Assembly: GCA_028277185.1 (NCBI GenBank) | Contig: JANQGQ010000035.1 | Span: forward strand, 1-64,000 | DNA: 64,000 bases | Reading direction: 5' to 3' | DNA from: Woeseiaceae bacterium | GTDB taxonomy: Bacteria; Pseudomonadota; Gammaproteobacteria; Steroidobacterales; Woeseiaceae | In this document: positions 8,043 to 17,523 of the stretch, piece by piece | Position numbering within the stretch: position 1 is the first letter of the stretch | Layout of the letters: each line of letters opens with the position of its first letter | Notes under the pieces: model-generated | Database searches by the model: none | Seen by the model: only the letters and a program-made list of their open reading frames with translations | Told to the model about the DNA's origin: nothing | Position numbers and translations under genes: made by a program

Positions 8043-8708
8043 ATGACCGCAAGACATCTGTTTTTCGTCCTGCTGCTGTCGCCGTCCCTGCTGCATGCGC
8101 AGTCGGCCTGGGTGAGCGACGAATTCGAAATCACTCTCCGGACAGGCCCGAGCACGGGCAACGCGATCGAGCTGATGCTGTCGAGCGGTACTCAGCTCAC
8201 GGTGCTCGAGCGGGATGCCGCAAGCGGGTACACGCGGGTGCGGACCGGTGGCGGCACCGAGGGTTGGGTGTTGAGCCGCTATCTGATGAGCGAGCCGAGC
8301 GCCCGCGAGCAACTGGAGAGACTGAGTTCGCAGCTCGTGAGCGCCACGGAGGAGGGCAGCTCGCTCAACGAGCAGCTCGACGGTATCCGGGCCGAGTACG
8401 CGTCGGCGAATCAGCAGATCGAGGCGCTGACTCGCGAGAAGGAGCAGCTCGAGGGCCAGCTGGCAACCATTCGCCGCACCGCGGCCGACGTGCTGTCGAT
8501 CAACGAGCAAAATACGGATTTGCGCGAGGAGCTTGCGGCCGCCGGTGTCCGCATCGGGTCGCTCGAGCAGGAGAACCGGGAACTGTCTGGCGAATCGACC
8601 CGCTTCTGGTTCGTCACCGGGGCTGCCGTTCTGGTCGTCGGGATACTGCTCGGGATCTGGCTGCCGCGCATTCGCTGGCAGCGCCGTTCGCGCTACGATC
8701 GCTTCTGA
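8043..8708 (+). CDS. TIGR04211-type SH3 domain membrane protein (YgiM-like)
   Basis: The 221-residue protein has a Sec signal peptide (residues 1-19, LFFVLLLSPSLLHAQ), a bacterial SH3 domain (about 22-85, with TLRTGPSTGN and GGTEGWVLSRYL), a coiled coil (about 90-180) and one C-terminal membrane helix (about 187-207) followed by a basic tail. This is the layout of the TIGR04211/YgiM family. The SH3 part would lie in the periplasm, possibly touching the cell wall. The gene has its own promoter at 7984-8013 and converges on ppsA, with 21 bases between the stops. Confidence 0.88.
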   Translation: MTARHLFFVLLLSPSLLHAQSAWVSDEFEITLRTGPSTGNAIELMLSSGTQLTVLERDAASGYTRVRTGGGTEGWVLSRYLMSEPSAREQLERLSSQLVSATEEGSSLNEQLDGIRAEYASANQQIEALTREKEQLEGQLATIRRTAADVLSINEQNTDLREELAAAGVRIGSLEQENRELSGESTRFWFVTGAAVLVVGILLGIWLPRIRWQRRSRYDRF

Positions 8709-8729
8709 ACTCAGCCGGGTCTTGCCGCG

Positions 8730-11093
8730 TCAGACGCTTTCGCCGGCGAGGAACAACCAGGTTTCGATGACGCTATCCGGGTTGAGCGACATGCTCTCGA
8801 TGCCCTGATCCAGCAGCCAGCGCGCCAGATCGGGATGGTCTGACGGGCCCTGGCCGCAGATCCCGACGTACTTGCCGCGTTCCCTGCAGGCCTGGATCGT
8901 CATGGCCAGCATGCGCTTCACCGCCTCATCGCGTTCGTCGAAGACGTCGGCGATTAGCGCCGAGTCGCGGTCGAGTCCGAGAGTAAGCTGCGTCATGTCG
9001 TTCGAGCCGATCGACATGCCGTCGAAATGCTCGAGGTACTGATCGGCGAGGAGCGCGTTGGTCGGTAGCTCGGACATCATCACGATCTTGAGGCCGTCCT
9101 TGCCGCGCTCGAGTCCGTTTTCCTTGAGTATGTCGATGACCGCCTTGCCCTGCGCCACGGTGCGGACGAACGGGATCATTACCTGTACGTTGGTGAGGCC
9201 CATGTCGTCGCGAACCTTATGGATGGCGCGGCATTCGAGATCGAAGCACGGCCGGAAGCTGTCAGCGACGTAGCGGGCGGCGCCCCGGAATCCGAGCATT
9301 GGATTCTCTTCGTCCGGCTCGTAGAGGTCGCCGCCGATCAGATTCGCGTACTCGTTGGACTTGAAGTCCGACATGCGCACGATGACCGGTTCCGGTGCGA
9401 ATGCCGCGGCAATCGTGGCTACGCCTTCGGCAAGCTTATCGATGAAGAACTGCACCGGATCGTCGTAGCCTGCTTTCTGTTCGTCGATCGCGGCGCGTGT
9501 GTCCGCGTCGATTTGATCGTACTCAAGCAGCGCCTGAGGGTGCACGCCGATCATCCGGTTGATGATGAACTCGAGGCGGGCCAGTCCCACGCCGTGATTC
9601 GGAATGCTCGCGAAATCGAATGCGCGGTCCGGGTTGCCGACGTTCATCATGATCTTGACGGGGATGTCGGGCAGCGAGTCGAGTTCGATCCGCTTTTTGT
9701 CGAACTCGAGTTCGCCGTCGTATACGAAGCCTTCGTCGCCTTCGGCGCAGCTCACGGTTACCGTCTTGCCGTCTTCGATGGTGTTCGTTGCGTCTCCGCA
9801 GCCGACCACGGCCGGTATTCCCAGCTCGCGGGCGATGATCGCGGCGTGGCAGGTTCGTCCGCCGCGATTGGTGACAATCGCTGCCGCGCGCTTCATCACG
9901 GGCTCCCAGTCGGGATCCGTCATGTCGGATACGAGCACGTCGCCGGCCTGCACCCGGGACATCTCGTCGACGCTGCGGATGATCTTGGCCGTTCCGGTGC
10001 CAATTTTCTGTCCGATGCTGCGTCCCTTACTCAGGACGTCCGACCGTGTCTTCAGCGTGAAGCGCTGTATCGAGCGGCCGCTTCGGCTCTGCACCGTTTC
10101 CGGCCGCGCCTGAAGAATGTAGAGCTTGCCGTCGTTGCCGTCCTTGCCCCATTCGATATCCATAGGGCGGCCGTAATGATCCTCGATAGTCACAGCCATC
10201 CGGGCAAGGGAGACGACGTCTTCGTCCGAGAGCGAAAAGCGCGTGCTTTCGGTCTCGTCGACGTCGACGGTTGCAACGGTCTTGCCGGGCCGTGAATCAT
10301 CGCTGTAGACCATCTTGATGGCCTTGCCGCCAAGATTCTTGCGCAGAATCGGGTGCTTGCCGCTACGTAGAGCGGGCTTGTACACGTAGAACTCGTCCGG
10401 GTTCACAGCGCCCTGAACGACGGTTTCGCCGAGACCGTAGGACGACGTAATGAACACGGCATCGCGGAATCCTGATTCGGTGTCGAGCGTGAAAATGACG
10501 CCGCTTGCGCCGACGTCGCTGCGGACCATCTGCTGGATGCCCGCGGACAGGGCGACCTGACTGTGCTCGAAGCCGTTGTGCACGCGATAGGCAATCGCCC
10601 GATCGTTGAACAGCGACGCGAAGACCTGATGCATCGACGAGACGAGATTGTCGAAGCCGCGGACGTTGAGAAAGGTCTCCTGCTGACCCGCGAAGGATGC
10701 GTCCGGCAGATCCTCGGCCGTAGCGCTGGAGCGGACCGCGACGGCCATCTCGCCGTTCGCCGCCAGCTGTTTCCAGTGCGTTTCCAGTTGGTCGGTAAGA
10801 ACCCGCGGCAGGGGCGCTTCGAGAATCCACCCGCGGATGCTGCGGCCAGCGGTGGTGAGCGCGTCGATATCGTCGATATCGAGCTTGTCCAGCGTGGCGT
10901 TGATGCGGTCGGCGAGACCGTCATTCGCGAGAAAGTCGCGGTACGCCTGAGCCGTGGTGGCGAATCCGCCCGGCACCGTTACGCCGAGTCCGTTGAGATT
11001 GGCGATCATCTCGCCGAGAGAAGCGTTCTTGCCGCCGACACGTTCGACATCCTGCATGCCGAGCTCGTCAAGCCGGATAACGTACGGCTCCAT
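8730..11093 (-). CDS. ppsA: Phosphoenolpyruvate synthase
   Basis: Converts pyruvate and ATP to PEP, AMP and phosphate, the entry step of gluconeogenesis. The 787 residues match the family length. Visible parts are the N-terminal ATP-grasp PEP/pyruvate-binding domain ([30 protein letters not shown]), the swivelling phosphohistidine domain with [21 protein letters not shown], and the C-terminal TIM-barrel PEP-utilisation domain with [18 protein letters not shown] and [12 protein letters not shown]. The start at 11093 gives [12 protein letters not shown]. It is divergent from ppsR, whose product regulates this enzyme. Confidence 0.97.
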   Translation of the reverse strand: MEPYVIRLDELGMQDVERVGGKNASLGEMIANLNGLGVTVPGGFATTAQAYRDFLANDGLADRINATLDKLDIDDIDALTTAGRSIRGWILEAPLPRVLTDQLETHWKQLAANGEMAVAVRSSATAEDLPDASFAGQQETFLNVRGFDNLVSSMHQVFASLFNDRAIAYRVHNGFEHSQVALSAGIQQMVRSDVGASGVIFTLDTESGFRDAVFITSSYGLGETVVQGAVNPDEFYVYKPALRSGKHPILRKNLGGKAIKMVYSDDSRPGKTVATVDVDETESTRFSLSDEDVVSLARMAVTIEDHYGRPMDIEWGKDGNDGKLYILQARPETVQSRSGRSIQRFTLKTRSDVLSKGRSIGQKIGTGTAKIIRSVDEMSRVQAGDVLVSDMTDPDWEPVMKRAAAIVTNRGGRTCHAAIIARELGIPAVVGCGDATNTIEDGKTVTVSCAEGDEGFVYDGELEFDKKRIELDSLPDIPVKIMMNVGNPDRAFDFASIPNHGVGLARLEFIINRMIGVHPQALLEYDQIDADTRAAIDEQKAGYDDPVQFFIDKLAEGVATIAAAFAPEPVIVRMSDFKSNEYANLIGGDLYEPDEENPMLGFRGAARYVADSFRPCFDLECRAIHKVRDDMGLTNVQVMIPFVRTVAQGKAVIDILKENGLERGKDGLKIVMMSELPTNALLADQYLEHFDGMSIGSNDMTQLTLGLDRDSALIADVFDERDEAVKRMLAMTIQACRERGKYVGICGQGPSDHPDLARWLLDQGIESMSLNPDSVIETWLFLAGESV

Positions 11094-11188
11094 TCAGGCT
11101 CCCTTGTGTTCGCGCTTGAGACGTGGACAATCGGTGCGATCAGACGGTGCAGCGGCGCTCACGTCTGCTGCATTGGGAACTACTGGAA

Positions 11189-12013
11189 ATGGCAGAACGC
11201 ACCGTCTTTTTTCTATCCGATCAAACCGGAGTCACCGCCGAAACCCTGGGCCACAGCCTGCTGACACAGTTCAGCGGTCAGGAATTTCGGCACGTGACTT
11301 TGCCATTTATAGATAGCGTTGACAAGGCGAGGGAGGCCGCCGCGCGGATTGACGGAGTCAGCGCGTCGGACGCGGCGCGGCCGATCATCTTTTCGACGCT
11401 CGTCCAGGACCAGTTCCGGGACATCATCCGTGAGGCCAGCGGCCTGCACCTCGATATCTTCGATGCATTTCTCGGCCCGCTCGAACACGAGCTGGACGCC
11501 AAACCTACTCAGGAGCCCGGCCGGGCTCACGGCATGAGCAACATTGGGGCCTACATGAATCGGATCGAGGCGACCAACTTTGCGCTTGCCAACGATGACG
11601 GCGGCATTACCCGCAACTACGAGGTCGCCGATGTCGTCCTCCTTGGCGTTTCGCGGTCCGGCAAAACCCCGACGTGCCTGTATCTGGCCCTGCAGTACGG
11701 CGTCTACGCCGCCAACTATCCGTTGACCGACGAGGAGTTCGAGGCCGGTAAGCTGCCCGACCTGTTGCTCAAGCAGCGGCGGAAACTATTCGGCCTGACC
11801 ATTCGTCCCGAACGATTGCGTCAGATTCGCCGGGAGCGGCGCTCCGTCGGACGCTACTCATCGGTGCAGCAGGTTCGTTACGAGCTGCGGGAAGCAGAGA
11901 AACTCTTCAAGCGATACAACATTCCGCACGTCGACACGACGGAGTTCTCGATCGAAGAGATCGCCAGTCGAATCCTCGATTCTACCGGCGTAGAACGGCG
12001 CGTTCGAACGTAA
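11189..12013 (+). CDS. ppsR: PEP synthase regulatory kinase/pyrophosphorylase
   Basis: DUF299 family. It inactivates PEP synthase by ADP-dependent phosphorylation of a threonine beside the catalytic histidine, and reactivates it by phosphate-dependent dephosphorylation. The start at 11189 gives MAERTVFFLSDQTGVTAETLG, the family N-terminus. A P-loop GVSRSGKTPTCLYLA and the motif YPLTDEEF are present. 274 residues, normal. The gene is divergent from ppsA with 95 bases between the starts, the usual target-regulator pairing. Confidence 0.95.
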   Translation: MAERTVFFLSDQTGVTAETLGHSLLTQFSGQEFRHVTLPFIDSVDKAREAAARIDGVSASDAARPIIFSTLVQDQFRDIIREASGLHLDIFDAFLGPLEHELDAKPTQEPGRAHGMSNIGAYMNRIEATNFALANDDGGITRNYEVADVVLLGVSRSGKTPTCLYLALQYGVYAANYPLTDEEFEAGKLPDLLLKQRRKLFGLTIRPERLRQIRRERRSVGRYSSVQQVRYELREAEKLFKRYNIPHVDTTEFSIEEIASRILDSTGVERRVRT

Positions 12014-12091
12014 TTTTCGAAGCTCTTTTGCCGGTTTCGGAACGGTATTTGCGTCGCTATTTCCGCGGGCGGCCTGTGCTATATTCGCGCC

Positions 12092-12547
12092 ATGTTGCTC
12101 GACTCGAGAATCGTTCCGCAGGCAGCCGCCAAGCCGAAGACCTTCGTCGGCTTGATGGCATTGTACGAGAGCAACTACCTGCGCTTGCTGCATCTGATAC
12201 CCGATCTTGCGACGATCGACGGCTGCTACCGGTCGCGTGTCGCCGGTGACTGCGATCTGCACGTCGATGTGATCGAGCGGTGCCGCTATACCGTCACTTT
12301 ATCGCTTACCTACTATTTCGAGACGCCCGCCGGGCGCGTGGCCGATCCCGATATGCGCGTCCGCGCCTACCTGGACGGGCAGCTTGCGGAAGCGATGCGT
12401 GCATCCGGTCCGCATCAGCACGCCGAGCTCAGGCGTTTGTTCGCGGCGCATAGCCGCGAACTCAACGAACGCTGGCGGCGCAATACCGTGCTCAACAAAT
12501 GGCTCGAGTACCTCAGCGATCAGGGCCACCTCATTCTCGACCGCTAG
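12092..12547 (+). CDS. DUF1249 family protein (YqiB-like)
   Basis: The 151-residue protein matches DUF1249, a gammaproteobacterial family of unknown function. Typical parts are FVGLMALYESNYLRLL near the N-terminus, the central VTLSLTYYFE and the C-terminal NERWRRNTVLNKWLEYL with the ending GHLI. In enterobacteria the family lies near parE and cpdA, but not here. A TATATT hexamer at 12080-12085 ends 6 bases before the ATG and there is no Shine-Dalgarno, so translation may start at the 5' end of the mRNA. Confidence 0.88.
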   Translation: MLLDSRIVPQAAAKPKTFVGLMALYESNYLRLLHLIPDLATIDGCYRSRVAGDCDLHVDVIERCRYTVTLSLTYYFETPAGRVADPDMRVRAYLDGQLAEAMRASGPHQHAELRRLFAAHSRELNERWRRNTVLNKWLEYLSDQGHLILDR

Positions 12548-12742
12548 GAGCGGCCGCGAACTCACTAAAGACCGTTTCTGGTTGTACGCTGCCGTCCTGG
12601 CCGCGAAAGCCACGGCGCCGAACGCCATGGTGGGGCGATGACAAAGTGTCGATCTCGTCCGGAATTTTCGCCAGATACTTGCCATGATCCGGTCGCGGCC
12701 TGCGGAATCGGCCGCTCAGGGATTATGTGAAACGGATCCGAC

Positions 12743-13771
12743 GTGCCAGCTAAAAGCGCTCTGAAATCGATGCCTGCGGATACTGCCGGCGGCGACAAGC
12801 TGCACGAGTTGTATTGGAATCGCGCCGAGCTCAAGCAGGCGTACGCGAAGCAGGCCGACGAAATCCATCGCCTGACGAAGCTCATCCGTGAGCAGGAGGG
12901 GTCGACCGCGCGTGTCCGGCAGAAGCTCGACCACCTCGAAAACCTGCTGCTCGATCCTGAGTGGGTTCACAACGTCGTCGTGTTCTACCAGCTCCGAAGT
13001 CTGAACGCGCGTTGCTGTCGGCGGCTTGCGAAGTTCGCGGAGCAACTCAAGCAGCAGCGCGAGCAGCGCATCCACCAGGGGCATCTGGTGGACTGGAACG
13101 AGAAACGCAAACGGGAAGCGGGCGTCGTCGAAGCGCGAATCGGCGAGTTACGCGGTTCGCTGCAGACGCTCGAGGACGCGCTCGTTGCGGAGCGCCAGCG
13201 CCTCGAGGACATGAACGGCATCAGCAGGATGTTCCGGGGCAGGCAGGCGTCTCGCGATCTCGAAGCGCTCGAGGGGGAGATCGTCTCCACGCAGGCCGAT
13301 GAGCAGAACCTGCTCGCGGAACTCGAGACCATCCGCCGCCGGAAACCGCCTGAAGTGCCTGGCCTCGACGTGGCAGCGAAGCGATCGATCAACCTGATGG
13401 TTCTCGCGTTTGCCCAGGATCTCTACCTGCGTTTCGAGGACCGGAATCTGGCCGCCATGGTCAAGGAGGCCAGCGAGAAGAGCGTCGGTGCGATCAACTA
13501 CGGAAGTCCCGAGGATTGCGACCGTCTGCTCAGGCGCCTCGTCACGCAGACGGAACGGCTGGAACAGCCCCCGGAGCTTGCTGACGTGTTAAAACGCCGC
13601 GTCGCGAAGATTGCGGAGCACGCCGACTTCGGTTCGACAGAGGAGTCGGTTCCGCGGGCCGAAACCGTGGCCACGGTATTCGCGTTCGACAGCGCGGGTA
13701 AGGTCCGGAGCTCCGACGGGAATCTGCTGGGCGAGGACTATTGGAAGCTCAGCCAGGTGCTGAGCCGCTGA
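12743..13771 (+). CDS. Coiled-coil protein of unknown function
   Basis: A 342-residue soluble protein that I cannot place in a family. It has no signal peptide or membrane helix. Residues about 20-210 are strongly heptad-like and charged (KQADEIHRLTKLIREQE, QQREQRIHQ, ALVAERQRLEDMNG, EGEIVSTQADEQ), which suggests a long coiled coil or helical bundle. A less charged segment follows (MVLAFAQDLYLRF), then a C-terminal beta-like part ending EDYWKLSQVLSR. GTG at 12743 follows GGATCC at a spacing of 6; the ATG at 12770 has no ribosome site. It stands alone: 195 featureless bases precede it and it converges on the exported-protein gene downstream. Confidence 0.7.
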   Translation: MPAKSALKSMPADTAGGDKLHELYWNRAELKQAYAKQADEIHRLTKLIREQEGSTARVRQKLDHLENLLLDPEWVHNVVVFYQLRSLNARCCRRLAKFAEQLKQQREQRIHQGHLVDWNEKRKREAGVVEARIGELRGSLQTLEDALVAERQRLEDMNGISRMFRGRQASRDLEALEGEIVSTQADEQNLLAELETIRRRKPPEVPGLDVAAKRSINLMVLAFAQDLYLRFEDRNLAAMVKEASEKSVGAINYGSPEDCDRLLRRLVTQTERLEQPPELADVLKRRVAKIAEHADFGSTEESVPRAETVATVFAFDSAGKVRSSDGNLLGEDYWKLSQVLSR

Positions 13772-13792
13772 GCGTGCGGAAGGAGGTAGCCG

Positions 13793-14269
13793 TCAGATGT
13801 CGGTACGGAACATCTCGCGGCGAAAAACCAACGCTTCTTCCTCGGTGACTCCGGGGATGTCGGCTTCGACCCTCGGTCCCTGCGTTGCCGTTCGCTCGTT
13901 TCCGCCAAGAGCGCTGCGTTGCTGCTGCCGGCGTTCCAGAGCGTCCGCGAGGGCTGCGGATCGAAGTTCGCGACTCGAGGTGGCGGACGTGCCGATCGTG
14001 CGGGGCAGAAGATTGCCGAGGTCGCTGGCGCTGGCCGTGTGCGACGTCACGGTGTCGGCCTGACGCAGCCGCAGCGGTTCAGGCGGCGCCGTCCGTTTGA
14101 TGGTCGCGGTTTCTGACATGGCGCTGGCCGCTTCGTCCGTAGCCGAATCGCATTCGGATCCGATTCCGGTGGCCGCCATCGCAGGGACGGCCGAACCGAT
14201 CAGTAGCGCCAGCAGCGCTTGGTGCCGATAGCGGGCAGAACGACCGTTCTTTGCAATATGTACCGGCAC
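13793..14269 (-). CDS. Small exported protein of unknown function
   Basis: A 158-residue protein with a clear Sec signal peptide: a basic start, hydrophobic core ALLALLIGSAVP and an AMAA cleavage site near residue 33. The mature part is polar, rich in Thr, Ala, Arg and Glu, and looks poorly structured, ending with TEEEALVFRREMFRTDI. I recognise no family. The GTG start at 14269 has GGAGAGG just upstream. Its promoter (14310-14337) overlaps a 9-bp-arm palindrome at 14297-14320, so expression is probably controlled by a dimeric repressor. It follows prc on the same strand. Confidence 0.65.
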   Translation of the reverse strand: MPVHIAKNGRSARYRHQALLALLIGSAVPAMAATGIGSECDSATDEAASAMSETATIKRTAPPEPLRLRQADTVTSHTASASDLGNLLPRTIGTSATSSRELRSAALADALERRQQQRSALGGNERTATQGPRVEADIPGVTEEEALVFRREMFRTDI

Positions 14270-14296
14270 GGCCTCTCCAGACGGCGTCGTGTCGAC

Positions 14297-14337
14297 GGTG
14301 TTATAGCCGAGTATAACACCCCGAAGCCTCGGTGCAA
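14297..14337 (-). promoter_or_regulatory. Promoter overlapping a palindromic operator
   Basis: On the minus strand, TTGCAC (14337-14332) and TATACT (14315-14310) are separated by 16 bases, a good sigma-70 promoter for the small exported protein. The -10 lies inside a perfect inverted repeat: GGTGTTATA at 14297-14305, 6-base spacer GCCGAG, TATAACACC at 14312-14320. The symmetry and position suggest repressor binding. Alternatively the repeat forms a weak hairpin after prc, but no T-run follows it. Confidence 0.6.
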
Positions 14338-14368
14338 GGCACGCCCGGGGGCTGCCGCGCCAGGGCCT

Positions 14369-16492
14369 CTAGTGGTTGACCTGTGCGGTCTTCGCCGGCG
14401 GCGCCGGGTTCTCCCTCATCATGGCCAGGTCCGAGGCGATTTGCGCCGCCTGGTCGAGGAGGATGTCCGGTCGCTCGTCCTCGTCGATGTCTTCGAGGCT
14501 AAGGTAGGGCTCGAGGCCGAGCGCGGCACGACGCTCGTTTTCCCGGGCCAGTGCGCGGGTCCGCTCGGCTTCCCGCTCCTCGAGGCGCTGGTCGACGTTG
14601 AGTGAAATGGTATCGCGTTCGCGGGCCTCCTCGATCTCCTGGATGCCCTCGATGAGATAGCGGTAGTTCGGATCGTCCTTCGCACGTTCGGAGTGACTCG
14701 ACGTCAGCGACTGAATGGTGTCGTCGAGCGGCCCTCCGGGGCTGAACCGGGCCGTGCGGACCGTATCCCAGGGGAGCGCGCTGTCGCGAACGCTCTCGCC
14801 GAACTGCTCGACGTCGATCGACGAGGGCAGGGCGATATCGGGGTCGACGCCGCGGTGCTGGGTGCTCTTGCCGGTCACCCGATAATACTTGCCGATCGTC
14901 ATCGTGAGCTGGCCGTAGCCTTTGTCGCCCTCGGGCTTGATGTACTGATCGAGCGAGTAGAGATTCTGCACGGTACCCTTGCCGAAGGTTTGCTGACCCA
15001 CGATCACGCCGCGGCGGTAGTCCTGAATGGCCGCGGCGAAGATCTCGGAGGCCGACGCGGAGAAGCGATCGACGAGTACCGCCAGCGGACCTTCGTAGGC
15101 GACGCGGGCGACCGGATCGGGATCGTCGAGCCGGCTGACGCGACCGTTCGAATTGCGCAACTGCACGACGGGTCCGTTGTCGATGAACAGCCCGGAAAGA
15201 GCCGTGGCTTCCGTGAGGTGACCGCCGCCGTTGCCCCGCAGGTCCATGACGAGGCCGTCGATGCCTTCGGCCTCGAGCTCGCTGATCAGGCGCCGGACGT
15301 CTTTCGTCGTGCTCGTATAGTCCTTGTCGCCGTTCGACAGAGCGCGGTAGTCGCGGTAGAAGCTGGGTACTTCGATGACGCCGATGCGCCAGTTGCGGCC
15401 GTCGCGGGGCACTTCGATGATCGAGCGTTTCGCGGCTTGCTCCTCGAGCTTCACCTGACCGCGGGACAGAACGATTTCCTTCTCACCGCTGCCGGGCAGC
15501 GCGCCGGCCGGTATGATCTGGAGCCGTACCACGGTACCCTTCGGTCCGCGAATCAGGTCCACGACCTCGTCGAGGCGCCAGCCCACGACGTCGACCATAT
15601 CGCCGTCGTTACCCTGAGCCACGCCCGTGATGCGGTCCTTGGGCTTCAACGAGCCGTCGATCGCGGCGGGTCCGCCCGGGATGATGTTGACGATTTCGAC
15701 GTAGTCGTCCTCCGTCACGAGCGACGCGCCGATCCCGAAATAGGACAGACTCATCTGAATGCGGTACTCCTCGGAGTTCCGCGGCGAGAGATAGCTCGAA
15801 TGCGGATCCAGCGTATGCGCGAACGCATTCATGAAGGTCTCGAACACGTCGTCCGTCTTGACCTGGTCGAGGCGCCGGAGGACGCGCTTGTAGCGGTTGC
15901 TCAGGATGTCCTGAGCCTCTTCCCAGCTCTTCTCGGCAAGCACGAGACGCAGCGCGTCGCTCTTCACGCGCTTGCGCCAGATCTCGTCGAGTTCGGCTTC
16001 CGTGGTCGCCCAGGGTGCCTCGGTCCGGTCGAACTGATAGGTTTCGTCGATCGAGAAATCGGGCTCGGTGTCCAGGAGCTCCAGCGCATAGCCGAGGCGA
16101 TCCCGCGCGCGGCTGCGGTAGACCTTGAACATATCGTATACAGGATCCAGCGGTCGCGACTTGATGAGATCGTCGAGGCTGTAGCGATAGTTCTCGAAGA
16201 ATTCGACGTCGGAAGCCAGAAGATAGCTGCGGTTGCCGTCGAGCGCTTCCAGATAGCCGTCGAGCACACGCGACGAGAGTTCGTCGTCGACGGCGACCTG
16301 GTTGTAGTGCTGTTTCTGGATGAACTGTGTGACCAGCTCGCCGATGCGCTCGTGGCGGACTTCAGGTACGAGTTCCTCGTCGCTGGTGATCGTCGGAGCG
16401 GCAACCGCAATGGTTGCGGCAATGCATCCCGTGAGGAGGGCGGCGGCCCGGCCGGTGCTCCTGATCAAACGTGTCCTCAAAGCTCTCTCCAT
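14369..16492 (-). CDS. prc: Tail-specific carboxy-terminal processing protease (Prc/Tsp)
   Basis: Periplasmic S41 protease that trims or degrades envelope proteins by their C-termini. The 707-residue sequence has a signal peptide (about 1-32), an N-terminal helical domain, a PDZ domain (about 245-330, with SYFGIGASLV and PGGPAAIDG), and the protease core containing DLRGNGGGHLTEA. The catalytic serine is probably S480 in DRFSASASEIFAAA and the lysine K505 in FGKGTVQ. A charged C-terminal domain follows. Length and motifs match E. coli Prc. It is the first gene in its direction here; the small exported protein lies downstream with its own promoter. Confidence 0.96.
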   Translation of the reverse strand: MERALRTRLIRSTGRAAALLTGCIAATIAVAAPTITSDEELVPEVRHERIGELVTQFIQKQHYNQVAVDDELSSRVLDGYLEALDGNRSYLLASDVEFFENYRYSLDDLIKSRPLDPVYDMFKVYRSRARDRLGYALELLDTEPDFSIDETYQFDRTEAPWATTEAELDEIWRKRVKSDALRLVLAEKSWEEAQDILSNRYKRVLRRLDQVKTDDVFETFMNAFAHTLDPHSSYLSPRNSEEYRIQMSLSYFGIGASLVTEDDYVEIVNIIPGGPAAIDGSLKPKDRITGVAQGNDGDMVDVVGWRLDEVVDLIRGPKGTVVRLQIIPAGALPGSGEKEIVLSRGQVKLEEQAAKRSIIEVPRDGRNWRIGVIEVPSFYRDYRALSNGDKDYTSTTKDVRRLISELEAEGIDGLVMDLRGNGGGHLTEATALSGLFIDNGPVVQLRNSNGRVSRLDDPDPVARVAYEGPLAVLVDRFSASASEIFAAAIQDYRRGVIVGQQTFGKGTVQNLYSLDQYIKPEGDKGYGQLTMTIGKYYRVTGKSTQHRGVDPDIALPSSIDVEQFGESVRDSALPWDTVRTARFSPGGPLDDTIQSLTSSHSERAKDDPNYRYLIEGIQEIEEARERDTISLNVDQRLEEREAERTRALARENERRAALGLEPYLSLEDIDEDERPDILLDQAAQIASDLAMMRENPAPPAKTAQVNH

Positions 16493-16622
16493 AGATTACA
16501 ACGGGATGTGAATCCGACGGCGATGTCGGCTAGGCTAGATGCCCTTCGCCCTGCGATCAAGGGCGCAGTCCGCACAAAAGCTGCGCCTCGGGGTAATCTT
16601 TAAGCACTTGGTAAATAAATCG

Positions 16623-16907
16623 ATGCGGCCGCTAACCGTTTTGACCGGATTCGTCATGGGCACCTGTGTGTCAATCGCCGTCAGCCTGCTGTTCGTCCTG
16701 ATTGTCTTCACGATCATCGGCGGCGACTTTCCCAGGGTCCAGTACGAGTTCGAACCACTGATCAAGAGCTTCGCCATCTTTACCGCTATGACCGCCGTTT
16801 CGGCCGGGAGTTTCTACACGCAGCTAATCCGGCACCCGGCCCGACATGCCGCTCAGGTCGGTTTGTGGCTCGGTCTCTTCGGCACCGGCTGGTACTACTG
16901 GCCGTGA
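16623..16907 (+). CDS. Small integral membrane protein
   Basis: A 94-residue protein with three predicted membrane helices: about residues 5-33 (VLTGFVMGTCVSIAVSLLFVL), 45-65 (SFAIFTAMTAVSAGSFY) and 74-93 (AAQVGLWLGLFGTGWYYW). No known family is recognised. ATG at 16623 is preferred because the protein then starts just before the first helix; an in-frame ATG at 16539 would add 28 basic residues. No good ribosome site is visible for either. It is convergent with the YkvA-like gene, 12 bases away. Confidence 0.65.
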   Translation: MRPLTVLTGFVMGTCVSIAVSLLFVLIVFTIIGGDFPRVQYEFEPLIKSFAIFTAMTAVSAGSFYTQLIRHPARHAAQVGLWLGLFGTGWYYWP

Positions 16908-16919
16908 TCGCGAAGCTGC

Positions 16920-17462
16920 TTAGTCGCGCATGAGGTCTGCGCCGCCCTTGCGCCGCCGCCGGTGCATCTGCGACTGCAGCGCCTCGCGGCGACCGTCCAG
17001 CCAGTCGCTGCGGCTGACCGCCACAGGTTTGCCTGCCGCTTCGCGCTCCGCGTCGCGGAAACCGCAAAAGTCCTCGTAAGCATCCACCTCGGGCTTGAGT
17101 TCCTGCATGACGAGTTCGATCATGATCGCGTCGTCGAGAAAGCCGATGCCGGGAATATGGTCGGGTATCAGATCTTCGGGCTCGGCAAAGTAGGCGAGGG
17201 CGTTCAGCACGCGTCGGGCGTCCTCGTGAGGCAGCCGCCACTCGAGATCGGAAAGCATGGCGATGAGCCGCCTGAGCTTCCCGACGCGTTCGCGGACGAA
17301 GCCCGGGGCCGCGGCCCGGTCAATATCGTCCAGCACTTCTTCCGCTGCTGCGACGATGTCCTCGGGAGCGAGCACGGCCGCGGCCTTGCGCGCCTCGCGC
17401 ATGATGAGACGAAAGTGCTCGAGGTCCTCGTCCTCGAGGTCGATGCTGATCCGTAGCCCCAT
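16920..17462 (-). CDS. YkvA family protein (DUF1232)
   Basis: The 180-residue protein carries the DUF1232 core ALAYFAEPEDLIPDHIPGIGFLDDAIMIEL at about residues 87-116 in the middle of a helical protein. DUF1232 proteins are widespread and mostly membrane-associated, with no firm function. Here the N-terminal half is acidic and helical (DLEDEDLEHFRLIMREA) and the C-terminus is basic (MHRRRRKGG). The start at 17462 gives MGLRISIDLED. It is the last of a run of minus-strand genes that begins at the metallopeptidase lipoprotein. Confidence 0.85.
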   Translation of the reverse strand: MGLRISIDLEDEDLEHFRLIMREARKAAAVLAPEDIVAAAEEVLDDIDRAAAPGFVRERVGKLRRLIAMLSDLEWRLPHEDARRVLNALAYFAEPEDLIPDHIPGIGFLDDAIMIELVMQELKPEVDAYEDFCGFRDAEREAAGKPVAVSRSDWLDGRREALQSQMHRRRRKGGADLMRD

Positions 17463-17523
17463 TGCTGTCGTTCGCTGTCTGCCGGTCGGCGCACAGCGTA
17501 GCACGGCGGATGTGCCGCCGCCC

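Noticed and set aside
14297..14320. Rho-independent terminator of prc
   Set aside because: No T-run follows and the palindrome overlaps a good promoter, so an operator is the better reading.
14693..16603. Long plus-strand open frame opposite prc
   Set aside because: Mirror of the Prc coding strand with Arg/Asp/Val-rich composition and no domain.
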